Positions 1 through 8,667 are shown, counted from the first letter of the stretch. The stretch: DNA of 64,000 nt from Paraburkholderia haematera (GCF_905220975.1 NZ_CAJNBK010000020.1:60668-124667), one strand, 5' to 3'. A program made the numbers and translations. The notes: generated by a model not told the origin, from the letters alone.

Positions 1-109
1 ATTGCCCTTGACGCTGGAGCCACTGCGGTTTGAGGGTCGCAATGATGAACATCAGCGCCAACAGCACGGTCACCGCTTGGGCAAAGAACAGCCAAAAGCG
101 TCTAAGCAT
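1..109 (-). CDS. N-terminus of membrane-anchored trypsin-like serine protease (DegS/HtrA-type), cut by window edge
   Basis: Only the first 36 residues are inside the window, read leftwards from an ATG at 107-109. They begin MLRRFWLFFAQAVTVLLALM and form a single uncleaved-looking hydrophobic anchor followed by a polar stretch. In Burkholderia the gene divergent from the Nif3-like gene and petA is a PDZ-containing serine protease with just such an anchor, so the assignment rests on that anchor and on context. The catalytic and PDZ domains are outside the window and cannot be checked. The start codons of this gene and of the divergent Nif3-like gene are only about 20 bases apart, so their promoters must overlap the neighbouring coding ends. 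Confidence 0.55.
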   Translation of the reverse strand, partial: MLRRFWLFFAQAVTVLLALMFIIATLKPQWLQRQGQ

Positions 110-128
110 CTGAAGACTAGAGGTTTAT

Positions 129-875
129 ATGGATCGGATCGAACTTGAATTGTACTTGAACAATCTCCTTGAAACCGCGCGCTTCAAGGACTATTGCCCC
201 AATGGATTGCAGGTGGAAGGGCGTCGCCGGATCAATAAGCTCGCGACCGGCGTGACGGCTTCAGTAGCCTTTCTCGAGGCTGCGCTCGACTGGGGCGCGG
301 ACGCGGTGCTGGTCCATCACGGCTACTTCTGGCGCAACGAGGCGCCGCAGATCACCGGCCGCAAACATGCGCGGCTGAAGCTGCTGATCGCCAACGACCT
401 GAACCTGTTCGCCTATCACCTGCCGCTCGACGACCATCCCGAGTTCGGTAACAACGCGCAGATCGGCGCGAAGATGGGCTGGATCAGCGACGCGCGCTTC
501 GGCGAGAACGATCTCGGCTGGCTCGCCACGTTCCCGATGCCGATCACGCTCGCGCACTTCACGGCGCAAGTCGAGCAGACGCTCGGCCGCACGCCGCTCG
601 TGTTCGGCGATCCGGATCGCGAACTGCGTCGCGTGGGCTGGTGCACGGGCGCGGCGCAAGGCATGTTCGACGCCGCGATCAATGCCGGCGCCGACGTCTA
701 CCTGACCGGCGAAGTGTCCGAGTCGGTCATGCACACCTCGGCGGAAAGCGGCGTGGCGTTCCTCGCGGCCGGCCATCACGCCACCGAGCGTTTCGGCGTG
801 CAGGCGGTGGGCAAACATCTGTCCGAGCAGTTCGATATCGAACACGTGTTTATCGATATCCCGAATCCCGTCTGA
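129..875 (+). CDS. Nif3-like dinuclear metal centre hexameric protein
   Basis: This 248-residue protein matches the Nif3/YbgI family in length and in its two metal-binding blocks: LVHHGYFW with H63/H64 near the N-terminus and GHHATERFGV near the C-terminus. Members form toroidal hexamers with a two-metal site. They were once annotated as GTP cyclohydrolase I type 2, but the real substrate is not settled, so no reaction is assigned. The gene starts with ATG after an AGAGG-like ribosome site and lies 222 bases upstream of petA. It may be cotranscribed with petABC, but I see no element that decides this. Confidence 0.88.
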   Translation: MDRIELELYLNNLLETARFKDYCPNGLQVEGRRRINKLATGVTASVAFLEAALDWGADAVLVHHGYFWRNEAPQITGRKHARLKLLIANDLNLFAYHLPLDDHPEFGNNAQIGAKMGWISDARFGENDLGWLATFPMPITLAHFTAQVEQTLGRTPLVFGDPDRELRRVGWCTGAAQGMFDAAINAGADVYLTGEVSESVMHTSAESGVAFLAAGHHATERFGVQAVGKHLSEQFDIEHVFIDIPNPV

Positions 876-1096
876 ATCAAAACTCGGCATTAGATAAGAA
901 AAAGGCACGAATAACGCAGAGGGCGCTTAAAAGGGGGTGCGAAAAAGTTTGCGATCCGTACGGAGAAACCCTGACTTATCAAGGGGTTCGCACGGTTTTT
1001 GGCAATCGGGCCTTGTAAATGCCGACTCCATTCGCGCAAACTAGCGGCGGTAGAAGCGACGTGAAGGAAAAATCCAACTCAGAAGTGGGGCGTGTA

Positions 1097-1717
1097 ATGC
1101 GAGACAAGGAAGATGAACGCGTCGACGGCGGCCGCCGTACCTGGCTGATAGCGACGACCGTAGCAGGTGGCATAGGAGGCGTTGCCACTGTCGTACCCTT
1201 TGTTAGTTCGTTTGCACCATCTGAAAAGGCCAAGGCAGCAGGTGCCCCGGTCGAAGTCGATATTAGCGATCTCAAGCCCGGCGATATGAAGACTGTCGCC
1301 TGGCGCGGTAAGCCGGTGTGGATCATCAATCGCACCGACAAGATGCTCGCGGATGTCCAGAAAGCCGATAACGAAGTAGCGGATCCCCGCACCACGAATC
1401 CCTTTTCGATGCCGTTGCCGGAGTACTGCAACAACGAATTCCGTTCACGCACCGATCACAAGAATCTTTTCGTCGCCGTCGCCGTGTGCACCCATCTGGG
1501 CTGTACGCCGACGCCGCGCTTCCAGGAGGGCGCGCAACCCAATCTTCCCGACGACTGGCCAGGCGGCTTTCTGTGCCCGTGCCACGGCTCGACCTATGAC
1601 ATGGCCGGCCGCGTCTTCAAGAACAAACCTGCGCCGCAGAACCTCGACATCCCGCCTTACATGTTCACGTCGGCCACCGGCCTCGTGATCGGCAAGGACG
1701 AGAAAGGAGAAGCGTAA
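1097..1717 (+). CDS. petA: Ubiquinol-cytochrome c reductase Rieske iron-sulfur subunit
   Basis: The 206-residue Rieske subunit of the cytochrome bc1 complex carries electrons from ubiquinol at the Qo site to cytochrome c1. The 2Fe-2S ligand motifs are CTHLGC at residues 131-136 and CPCHGS at 160-165, giving two Cys and two His ligands plus the disulfide pair. An RR pair at residues 13-14 precedes one hydrophobic segment, consistent with the Tat-dependent anchored N-terminus of this family. The open frame extends 26 codons further upstream, but the ATG at 1097 follows a purine-rich GAAGTGGGG and gives the usual family length. Its stop codon overlaps the petB start by one base (TAATG), so translation is likely coupled. 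Confidence 0.95.
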   Translation: MRDKEDERVDGGRRTWLIATTVAGGIGGVATVVPFVSSFAPSEKAKAAGAPVEVDISDLKPGDMKTVAWRGKPVWIINRTDKMLADVQKADNEVADPRTTNPFSMPLPEYCNNEFRSRTDHKNLFVAVAVCTHLGCTPTPRFQEGAQPNLPDDWPGGFLCPCHGSTYDMAGRVFKNKPAPQNLDIPPYMFTSATGLVIGKDEKGEA

Positions 1718-3096
1718 TGGCGATCGAACATGAAGTAGAGACGACCGGGCTGGTCGGCTGGATCGACCGGCGCTTCCCCATGACGTCCACGTGGAAGAAG
1801 CACGTTTCCGAGTACTACGCGCCGAAGAATTTCAACTTCTGGTACTTCTTCGGTTCGCTCGCGCTGCTGGTGCTGGTCAATCAGATCGTCACCGGCATCT
1901 TCCTCACCATGAACTACAAGCCCGACGCGACCCTCGCGTTCTCGTCGGTCGAGTACATCATGCGCGAGGTGCCGTGGGGCTGGCTGATCCGTTATATGCA
2001 CTCCACGGGCGCGTCGATGTTCTTCGTCGTCGTGTATCTGCATATGTTCCGCGGGCTGATGTACGGCTCGTACCGCAAGCCGCGCGAACTGGTGTGGGTC
2101 TTCGGCTGCGCGATCTTTCTGTGCCTGATGGCAGAAGCATTCTTCGGCTACCTGCTGCCGTGGGGCCAGATGTCGTTCTGGGGCGCGCAGGTGATCGTGA
2201 ACCTGTTCTCGGCGATTCCGCTCATCGGGCCGGATCTGTCTTTGTGGATTCGCGGCGACTACGTCGTGTCGGACGTCACGCTGAACCGCTTCTTCGCGTT
2301 TCACGTGATCGCGATCCCGCTGGTGCTGATCGGACTGGTGGTTGCTCACCTGGTGGCGCTGCATGAAGTGGGCTCGAACAACCCCGACGGCATCGAGATC
2401 AAGGCAAAGAAGGGCCCGGACGGCATTCCGCTCGATGGCATTCCGTTCCACCCGTACTACTCCGTGCACGACTTCATGGGCGTGTCGGTGTTCCTGATGA
2501 TCTTTGCGGCGATTATTTTCTTCGCACCGGAGATGGGCGGGTATTTCCTTGAAGCGAATAACTTCATCCCCGCCAATCCGCTGCAAACGCCGCAGGAAAT
2601 TGCGCCAGTGTGGTACTTCACCGCTTTCTATGCGATGTTGCGCGCCACCACCGATCCGTTCAAGATCGTGCTGATGATCATCATCGCGCTGCTTGGCCTG
2701 GTTGCTCTTGTGCGCGCGCGCGGCAAGTGGAAGCTCGGTCTGCCGTTGCTCGCGGTGCTGGTGATTGTGGCCATGGCGTTCACCGAATCGAAGTTCTGGG
2801 GCGTGGTGGTGATGGGCGGCGCGGTGATTTCACTGTTCTTCCTACCCTGGCTCGACCGCTCGCCGGTGAAGTCGATCCGGTACCGGCCGTTTTTTCACAA
2901 GGTGTTCTACGGGATCTTCGTGCTCGCTTTCCTGACGTTGGGCTTCCTCGGCACCAAACCGCCGTCGCCCGCCTCGACGTTGATTGCGCAGATCTGTGCG
3001 CTGATCTACTTCGCGTTTTTCCTCGGTATGCCCGTCTGGACGCGGCTTGGCACGTTCAAGCAGCCGCCCGAGCGGGTGCGGTTCAAGCCCCACTAA
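1717..3096 (+). CDS. petB: Cytochrome b of the bc1 complex
   Basis: This 459-residue membrane subunit carries both b haems and the two quinone sites. Haem ligands are visible as H95/H109 in one helix and H196/H211 in another. The first pair has the standard 13-residue spacing, while the second pair is 14 residues apart. The Qo-site tetrapeptide is PVWY (297-300) rather than the mitochondrial PEWY. Eight or more hydrophobic helices are recognisable, and the protein ends in a short basic tail. The gene starts inside the petA stop codon and is followed after about 20 bases by petC with a CAGGAG ribosome site, so this is a compact three-gene operon. Confidence 0.96.
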   Translation: MAIEHEVETTGLVGWIDRRFPMTSTWKKHVSEYYAPKNFNFWYFFGSLALLVLVNQIVTGIFLTMNYKPDATLAFSSVEYIMREVPWGWLIRYMHSTGASMFFVVVYLHMFRGLMYGSYRKPRELVWVFGCAIFLCLMAEAFFGYLLPWGQMSFWGAQVIVNLFSAIPLIGPDLSLWIRGDYVVSDVTLNRFFAFHVIAIPLVLIGLVVAHLVALHEVGSNNPDGIEIKAKKGPDGIPLDGIPFHPYYSVHDFMGVSVFLMIFAAIIFFAPEMGGYFLEANNFIPANPLQTPQEIAPVWYFTAFYAMLRATTDPFKIVLMIIIALLGLVALVRARGKWKLGLPLLAVLVIVAMAFTESKFWGVVVMGGAVISLFFLPWLDRSPVKSIRYRPFFHKVFYGIFVLAFLTLGFLGTKPPSPASTLIAQICALIYFAFFLGMPVWTRLGTFKQPPERVRFKPH

Positions 3097-3119
3097 TCGC
3101 GAGCCAGGAGAACATAAAG

Positions 3120-3875
3120 ATGAAAAAACTGCTTTCGACGTGCGCGCTGATCGGCGCGACACTGCTCGCGGTGCTGGCCGGACCGGCGCACGCGGACGAG
3201 AATTTCCCTCTCGACCGCGCGCCCGATAACGCGGAGAATTTTGCGTCGTTGCAGCATGGCGCACAATTGTTTGTAAACTATTGCCTGAATTGCCACAGCG
3301 CGAATCTGATGCGCTACAGCCGGCTCACCGACCTCGGCATTGCGCCGAGTGAAATCCAGTCGAACCTGTTGTTCACCACGGATAAAATCGGCAACACCAT
3401 GACGGTGGCGATGCGCCCGGACGACGCGAAAGCGTGGTTCGGCGCGAGTCCGCCGGATTTGTCGGTGGAAGCGCGGGCGCGTGGCAAGGACTGGCTGTAC
3501 ACGTATCTGCGCAGCTTCTATCGCGACAATACGCGGCCGACCGGCTGGAACAATCTGGTGTATGAAAACGTGAGCATGCCTCACGTACTGTGGCAGCTTC
3601 AGGGGCAACGTACCGCGAAGTTCGGTGACGAAGTCGACGAAAAAACAGGCGAAACGGTGCACAAATTTGTCGGCTTCCAACAGGTCACGCCGGGGACGAT
3701 GTCGCCGGTAGATTATGATTCTGCTGTGGCCGACCTCGTGTCGTACCTGTCATGGATGTCCGAACCGACGCAGAAAACCCGCAAACAGCTTGGCGTGTGG
3801 GTGCTGATGTTCCTCGGCATTCTGAGCTTTTTCGCCTGGCGACTGAACGCCGCGTACTGGAAACATATCAAATAA
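3120..3875 (+). CDS. petC: Cytochrome c1 of the bc1 complex
   Basis: The 251-residue protein opens with a Sec signal peptide (residues 1-25, cleavage after AHA). It carries the single haem c site CLNCH at 55-59 and the conserved MPHVLWQLQG segment of cytochrome c1. It ends in one transmembrane helix followed by basic residues, so the haem domain faces the periplasm. It accepts electrons from the Rieske subunit and passes them to soluble cytochrome c. The frame is open upstream into petB, but the ATG at 3120 has a good AGGAG site and directly precedes the signal peptide. It is the last gene of petABC; hairpins follow before sspA. Confidence 0.95.
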   Translation: MKKLLSTCALIGATLLAVLAGPAHADENFPLDRAPDNAENFASLQHGAQLFVNYCLNCHSANLMRYSRLTDLGIAPSEIQSNLLFTTDKIGNTMTVAMRPDDAKAWFGASPPDLSVEARARGKDWLYTYLRSFYRDNTRPTGWNNLVYENVSMPHVLWQLQGQRTAKFGDEVDEKTGETVHKFVGFQQVTPGTMSPVDYDSAVADLVSYLSWMSEPTQKTRKQLGVWVLMFLGILSFFAWRLNAAYWKHIK

Positions 3876-3876
3876 T

Positions 3877-3933
3877 CACGCCGTCACCCGGCGTGGGGCC
3901 GGCGCCAGGAAAAACCTGTTGAACGGTTTTTCC
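3877..3933 (+). terminator. Two hairpins between petC and sspA
   Basis: Two perfect inverted repeats lie in the 95 bases after petC. The first has 7-bp arms CACGCCG/CGGCGTG (3877-3895, 5-base loop). The second has 9-bp arms GGAAAAACC/GGTTTTTCC (3908-3933, 8-base loop). Neither has a clean U-run after the stem, so they may be weak or partial terminators that separate petABC from sspAB, or RNA-stability elements. Confidence 0.4.
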
Positions 3934-3970
3934 GCGCGCTGGCCTTTCAGCTTTTTGAGGAAACGTAAAT

Positions 3971-4582
3971 ATGATGGTTCTGTATTCCGGCACAACTTGC
4001 CCGTTCTCCCAGCGCTGCCGGCTGGTGTTGTTCGAAAAGGGCATGGACTTCGAGATCCGCGACGTCGACCTGTTTAACAAGCCGGAAGACATCGCTGTGA
4101 TGAATCCGTATGGTCAGGTGCCGATTCTCGTGGAACGGGACCTGATTCTGTACGAATCGAACATTATCAACGAGTACATCGACGAGCGCTTCCCGCATCC
4201 GCAACTGATGCCGGCCGATCCGGTTCAGCGCGCCCGTGCCCGCCTGTTTCTGCTCAACTTCGAAAAGGAACTGTTCGTCCACGTCGGCACCCTCGAAAAC
4301 GAAAAGGGCAAGGCCGCTGAGAAGAATCACGAGAAGGCGCGTCTCGCGATCCGCGATCGCCTGACGCAGCTCGCACCGATCTTCCTGAAGAACAAGTACA
4401 TGCTCGGCGAAGAGTTCTCGATGCTGGACGTCGCGATCGCGCCGTTGCTGTGGCGTCTGGATCACTACGGCATCGAGCTGTCGAAGAACGCTGCACCGCT
4501 GATGAAGTACGCCGAGCGCATTTTCAGCCGCCCGGCTTATATCGAAGCGCTGACGCCTTCGGAAAAGGTGATGCGTCGTTGA
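3971..4582 (+). CDS. sspA: Stringent starvation protein A homologue (glutathione S-transferase fold)
   Basis: The 203-residue protein has an N-terminal thioredoxin-like half starting MMVLYSGTTCPFSQRC and an all-helical C-terminal GST half. This arrangement and the conserved MNPYGQVPILVERDLILYES region identify SspA. SspA binds RNA polymerase and modulates transcription during starvation and acid stress; it is not an active glutathione transferase in the species where it was studied. The start has a GAGGAAA ribosome site. sspB follows after 74 bases, as in most proteobacteria, and petABC precedes it, a typical betaproteobacterial order. Confidence 0.93.
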   Translation: MMVLYSGTTCPFSQRCRLVLFEKGMDFEIRDVDLFNKPEDIAVMNPYGQVPILVERDLILYESNIINEYIDERFPHPQLMPADPVQRARARLFLLNFEKELFVHVGTLENEKGKAAEKNHEKARLAIRDRLTQLAPIFLKNKYMLGEEFSMLDVAIAPLLWRLDHYGIELSKNAAPLMKYAERIFSRPAYIEALTPSEKVMRR

Positions 4583-4656
4583 GTTTGGCTTTGGGGTGAG
4601 GGCGCCGCGTCTCGATTGTTTTCCGTGCGCGCCCAAACCCGGTAAGAGGACTGTTG

Positions 4657-5178
4657 ATGCAAGAGATTTCCACCAAGCCTTATCTGCTGCGCGCGCTGTA
4701 CGAATGGTGCACGGATAACGGCTATACACCGCATATCGCGGTTCGGGTCGACAATCAGACGCGCGTGCCGCGTCAGTTCGTGCGTGATAACGAGATCGTG
4801 TTGAACATCAGCTTCGAGGCGACCAGCCAGTTGCAGATGGGCAACGAATGGATCGAGTTCAGCGCGCGCTTCTCCGGCAAGTCGCACAAGATCGAAGTGC
4901 CGATCGCGAATATTCTCGCGATCTATGCGCGCGAAAACGGGCAGGGCATGGCGTTCCCGGTCGAATCGGCGGGCGGCGAAGCGCAGGATTCAGGCACCGA
5001 CGCGGAACTGGCGGACGAAGCCGAGTCGACGGTTGTGCCCGTCAGCGTGGCGCCGCGTGCGGTCGAAACGTCGTCTCCTGCCGATGCCGCCAAAGCGGAA
5101 AGCGCGACCGACGGTCCGCAGCCCGATGATGACGGTTCGAAAGGCGGCGGAAGGGCTCGCCTTAAGATCGTGAAATGA
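4657..5178 (+). CDS. sspB: ClpXP protease specificity-enhancing factor SspB
   Basis: This 173-residue adaptor delivers ssrA-tagged proteins to ClpXP. The N-terminal two-thirds is the folded tag-binding domain. Residues from about 105 onward are a low-complexity acidic and Ala/Ser linker. The last residues, GGGRARLKIVK, match the ClpX-docking tail that ends in a basic hydrophobic xVK motif. A TTG lies one codon upstream, but the ATG at 4657 has the better-placed TAAGAGGA ribosome site. The stop is only 19 bases before the tRNA-Thr gene, so the tRNA may be processed from the sspAB transcript or use a promoter inside sspB. Confidence 0.93.
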   Translation: MQEISTKPYLLRALYEWCTDNGYTPHIAVRVDNQTRVPRQFVRDNEIVLNISFEATSQLQMGNEWIEFSARFSGKSHKIEVPIANILAIYARENGQGMAFPVESAGGEAQDSGTDAELADEAESTVVPVSVAPRAVETSSPADAAKAESATDGPQPDDDGSKGGGRARLKIVK

Positions 5179-5197
5179 AGTAGAATCACGGCCTCAT

Positions 5198-5273
5198 GCC
5201 GGCTTAGCTCATCAGGTAGAGCGCTTGACTTGTAATCATGAGGTGGCGGGTTCGAGTCCTGCAGCCGGCACCA
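5198..5273 (+). tRNA. tRNA-Thr (anticodon TGT)
   Basis: A complete 76-base cloverleaf can be folded by hand. The acceptor stem is GCCGGCT/AGCCGGC, the D stem GCTC/GAGC, the anticodon loop CTTGTAA with TGT at 5231-5233, the T arm GCGGG-TTCGAGT-CCTGC, and CCA is encoded at 5271-5273. The anticodon stem CTTGA/TCATG has one T-T mismatch, the only irregularity. It reads ACA codons and wobble partners. A strong terminator follows 10 bases later. Confidence 0.96.
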
Positions 5274-5282
5274 GTAGTACGA

Positions 5283-5320
5283 AAACGGGTTTCTGATTAA
5301 TTTCAGAAACCCGTTTTTTT
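5283..5320 (+). terminator. Strong rho-independent terminator after tRNA-Thr
   Basis: A perfect 14-bp stem (5283-5296 with 5303-5316) has a 6-base loop and runs directly into seven T residues. It ends the sspAB/tRNA-Thr transcript. Confidence 0.92.
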
Positions 5321-5594
5321 ATTTTGGGCGACGATCGGGGGCGTTAAACGTTCGGATAACGTCGGGTTCCATGAAGGAAAGTGCCCTGAAGGATAATCGG
5401 CGTTCAAAAATTGCTCTGTCGCGACTGGGGCCGGGGCGTGGAATACCGCGCGCGGCTTGCTGGCCGGGCATTCGACGATTCTCACGTAGCGCCGGCCGCC
5501 ATGTTGGCGGCGTGCGTACGCGGTGGGAAGCGGGCTCCGTTTTTCCGAATCTTCTTCACCTTGTCGATATTGGACTTTTTTGTCTGCCAATCGG
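5321..5594. other. Gene-free stretch beyond the tRNA terminator
   Basis: No credible gene is seen here. Short frames of 91-100 codons exist on both strands but lack ribosome sites and family resemblance. The only notable content is a 31-base segment at 5555-5585 that recurs at 10465-10495. Confidence 0.5.
5555..5585 (+). repeat. Copy A of a 31-base element shared with the flavoprotein gene
   Basis: This segment starts TTCACCTTGTCGAT and matches 10465-10495 at 28 of 31 positions in the same orientation. After a 2-base gap, ATCGGT also matches. It sits 10-40 bases past the stop codon of the lactonase gene. On the minus strand it would read D-K-K-V-Q-Y-R-Q-G-E, which resembles the peptide D-N-K-V-H-N-R-Q-G-E of the flavoprotein, although no gene is evident here. 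Confidence 0.6.
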
Positions 5595-6869
5595 TCACGC
5601 CACAATCACCAGACACGCCGGTGACGGTGCACTGGCAATCCGGTGAGGTAGATTCAGCATGCCGCTCGCAGCGTCGATATTCAAACGCAAGATGTTGTCC
5701 GTCTGATGATTGATGACGTGCAGGCTGCCGCCGTTCGGCGCAAATACCAACCCAAGCGGCGCGCTTACGTCCTCGTTCCATGACTGAACCGGGACTAGTT
5801 TCCCGCTGCCGCTGTCGATGCGAAACACCAGGATAGTGCCGACGAGCGAATCCTCCTGTGCCGCGCGGCGGTAGGCAGCGTAGAGAAAGTGTCCTGAGGG
5901 ATGCAGCGCGAGTGCCGTGGGTGTTCCAAGGTTGAGCCCATCGCCATCCGCCGGGGCGACGGAAATCGTGTTCAGCTTTTGCCCGATAACACCGAGCCTT
6001 GCATCGTAGTCATAGCACGCTACCGTTGCGGAAAGCTCGTTGAGCACATACAGCCACCGGCCTGCGGGATGTATCGCAAGCGCGCGCGGGCCGCTGCCGG
6101 GCAGCGTCGCGATACGTCCGGACGCGGTCAGTTGGCCATCGGCGAGGTTCAACACGCTGAGCCGATCGCAGCCAAGGTCTGCACTCAGAACATGTTCGCC
6201 CGTTGAATTGAACAACACCATCTGCGGATGTGCGGCGCTTTGGCGTGTGCGATCCGGTCCACAGCCCGTTTCCTTCAGAATTCCGGATACAGTGCCGAGC
6301 CGTCCATCGGCGCCGATGGACATGACGTTGTAGGCGCCACCACCAGACAGCGCGACCACCAGCGAGCGGCCGTCAGGTGAGATTGCCGCATGCGAAGGCA
6401 GGGTGCCCGAAAGCGACAGCGGCTGCCGGTCCAGCAACGATAAGCACCCGTTGAGCGGATCGATTGCGTAGGCTTCGACACTTCCCGTGCACAACCCCTG
6501 ATGAAGCTCTATTCGGTTGACGGCATACAGGACGCGCCCGGACGGATGAAGCGCGAGAAACATAGGCTGTTCGCTTTCCACGACCTGGACCCGCCGCCAG
6601 CTGCCGCGCGTGATGGCGAATACATGAATGCCGGGTCGCGTGTCCGTCGCCGCGCGGCGGTGATCGCCCACCCCGCTCAAAGCACTGTCCACTGTACTCA
6701 CGTAAGCAAAGCGCGCTTGCTTTACCGTTTGAGTCGATCCAGGCGGGCTACTGCCAGCTTGCCCGTTTGCCGCATGGACGTTTGCACTGGGCGATGAGGC
6801 GAGTACACCGAGCGCCGGCAGTGCCGCGCCAGCCTGTATGAAGCGGCGGCGCCCCGGGCGCAGAGTCAA
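5595..6869 (-). CDS. Exported lactonase-family seven-bladed beta-propeller protein
   Basis: The 424-residue protein belongs to the 6-phosphogluconolactonase-like lactonase family. Repeated blade signatures are visible, such as LALHPSGRVLYAVN, AISPDGRSLVVAL, LAIHPAGRWLYVLN and LALHPSGHFLYAA. The N-terminus has a twin-arginine-like signal (RRRF at residues 8-11, then a hydrophobic stretch and an Ala-rich cleavage region near residue 35), so it is probably exported. The start is a TTG that overlaps the stop of the upstream oxidase (TTGA), with GGAG six bases before it inside the oxidase gene; no ATG is available nearby. It is the second gene of a two-gene operon. The family hydrolyses sugar lactones, and its substrate here is inferred from the oxidase partner. 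Confidence 0.82.
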   Translation of the reverse strand: MTLRPGRRRFIQAGAALPALGVLASSPSANVHAANGQAGSSPPGSTQTVKQARFAYVSTVDSALSGVGDHRRAATDTRPGIHVFAITRGSWRRVQVVESEQPMFLALHPSGRVLYAVNRIELHQGLCTGSVEAYAIDPLNGCLSLLDRQPLSLSGTLPSHAAISPDGRSLVVALSGGGAYNVMSIGADGRLGTVSGILKETGCGPDRTRQSAAHPQMVLFNSTGEHVLSADLGCDRLSVLNLADGQLTASGRIATLPGSGPRALAIHPAGRWLYVLNELSATVACYDYDARLGVIGQKLNTISVAPADGDGLNLGTPTALALHPSGHFLYAAYRRAAQEDSLVGTILVFRIDSGSGKLVPVQSWNEDVSAPLGLVFAPNGGSLHVINHQTDNILRLNIDAASGMLNLPHRIASAPSPACLVIVA

Positions 6870-8410
6870 GATCCGCTCCGAAGGGAGCCTGGCCGTATCG
6901 ACATGGCATGATGAAAGATGTTGTTCGGATCGTACCGGCGCTTCACGTCTTGCAGAAACGCATAGAGTCCGTTGTCCCCGTAATACAGATGCGGCCAGAA
7001 CGGGTACGTGAGCATATCGACGTCGGGGTAGTTGATATAGCAGCCCTCATAGCGCTCGCCCGGATAAGGCGTGCCGTCATAGCGGTGATCCATGCCGCCG
7101 TGCGCGGAATAGACCGCGCGATACAGATCTCCAATCCAGCGCACATGCGCAGCGTCATCTTCCGGCTTTCGCCAGTAGGTCTGGTATTGCAGCTTCATGA
7201 TCGAGGCGCGCTGTGGAACAGCGGTCGTGCTGGCGAGTTCGGCGCGATTGATGGCGCCGCCGTACGAATCAACCTGAACCAGCGACTGGCTCAAATCGAG
7301 ATCCGGCACGTTTTGCGTAAGGTGCGCGTATAGGCGCGCGATCTCATGGTCCGTGAAGTTGTGCTTCATATAAGCGGACTTGTACTTGCCGCGTTGGTTA
7401 GGCCCTGAGCCGTTCAGATCCTGCGTCGCGGTTAGCCAGTCATAGCGTGTTACGGTGTGCGATTGCGAGCACAGCAGTTGTCCGCCCGACCGGTGCGCCG
7501 GTCCGTAGCCGGGCGGCCCGGTCTTGACCGGCACCGGGTCGCACGCCCTGAAGCGGTCGAGGAAATCGTTCAGTAAGGTGAGATCGCGGCAAGTACCGTC
7601 CGGGTCGCAAAACTGGCAGAGCAGCACGATCTGCCCGGCCGAACGATGGGTGAGTTTGAGTAGCGAGAACAGACCCCACGTGTCCGGATGGGTTCCGCGC
7701 GTTTCCCAATATTCGCCGTACGCACGCAGCAAGGCGGTAAAGCGCGCCTCGCTCATGTCCGCCCAATCGAACGCGACGCTGGCGATGGCAACTTCGGAAG
7801 GCGGGCGCGGCAATTGTGCAAACGCGTATTCGGTCACCACGCCGAAGTTGCCGCCGCCGGCGCCCCGGCATGCCCGGAACAGATCCGGATCACGCTTTGC
7901 GTCGACGCTGCGCGACAGGACTTTGCCGTACGCATTGACGGTGACGAGGTCCACACCGGTCAACCAGTCGACGGTCAGTCCGTGCAGCCGCGACAGCAAC
8001 CCGTAGCCCCCACCGGAGATGTGTCCGCCCACCCCGACCGAATAGCATGAGCCGCCGGGTAGCGTGACGCCGTGGCGCTTATACAGATCCAGGCAGCCGT
8101 TCCAGTTCTGCGTGCCCGCTGCGATGCGAAAACTTCCGTCCTGTCCGACCCTTGAGCCGCTCAGCAGACTGAGATCGATCAGGGTACCGCCGGGATTGTT
8201 CGAGACGAAGTCTTCGTAGCAATGGCCGCCGCTGCGGATCGTTGGCCGGGATCCCGCGTTGACACAGCGTTGCAGCGCAGTGGCAACGTCCTCCATGCTT
8301 TCGCACAGTTCGATGCGCGCGGCTGTCTGGGCTTCCGTGGCAGGCCAGCGCAGATTGAACCCTTTCGTCAGGGTGCGGTAGCGCAAATCATCACGTGTCA
8401 CGCTGATCAT
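6866..8410 (-). CDS. FAD-linked oxidase of the berberine-bridge/VAO family with both flavinylation residues
   Basis: The 514-residue protein has an FAD-binding PCMH domain and a C-terminal BBE domain. RSGGHCYEDF places H63 where 8-alpha-histidyl FAD forms. GGSCYSVGVGGHISGGGYG places C122 where the 6-S-cysteinyl bond forms, and the 59-residue gap matches bicovalent oligosaccharide and berberine-type oxidases. The BBE motif appears as GCYINYPDVDM near the C-terminus. I chose the ATG at 8410 with GAGAGAG upstream over a TTG seven codons earlier. No signal peptide is visible, unlike the lactonase it is coupled to. Family members oxidise sugars at C1 to lactones or act on alkaloids and other alcohols; the lactonase partner favours a sugar-type substrate, which is an inference. 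Confidence 0.85.
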   Translation of the reverse strand: MISVTRDDLRYRTLTKGFNLRWPATEAQTAARIELCESMEDVATALQRCVNAGSRPTIRSGGHCYEDFVSNNPGGTLIDLSLLSGSRVGQDGSFRIAAGTQNWNGCLDLYKRHGVTLPGGSCYSVGVGGHISGGGYGLLSRLHGLTVDWLTGVDLVTVNAYGKVLSRSVDAKRDPDLFRACRGAGGGNFGVVTEYAFAQLPRPPSEVAIASVAFDWADMSEARFTALLRAYGEYWETRGTHPDTWGLFSLLKLTHRSAGQIVLLCQFCDPDGTCRDLTLLNDFLDRFRACDPVPVKTGPPGYGPAHRSGGQLLCSQSHTVTRYDWLTATQDLNGSGPNQRGKYKSAYMKHNFTDHEIARLYAHLTQNVPDLDLSQSLVQVDSYGGAINRAELASTTAVPQRASIMKLQYQTYWRKPEDDAAHVRWIGDLYRAVYSAHGGMDHRYDGTPYPGERYEGCYINYPDVDMLTYPFWPHLYYGDNGLYAFLQDVKRRYDPNNIFHHAMSIRPGSLRSGS

Positions 8411-8667
8411 GAACACTCTCTCGTTTGACAATGGGTCCGACGGTAGTTGGGGGCGCTGTTCGCGTCAATTGCGCCTGATTGCCGCAGTGGGTGCCGGGAG
8501 GGGCCCCCGGCCACGCGACGATAGTGAATTGCGTCCCGCGAACACGATCGGGAGAGGTACTATTCGGGCGTCAGTCGGCATCGCAAGAAAATCACTCCGG
8601 CGGGCAACGCCCCCCGAGACGCGACGTTTCACCGCGTCACTCCCGCAACACAGACCCCACCTTCATC

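Noticed and set aside
5303..5605. 100-codon minus-strand frame covering repeat copy A
   Set aside because: It runs through the tRNA terminator, lacks a start with a ribosome site, and only the repeat itself resembles a protein.
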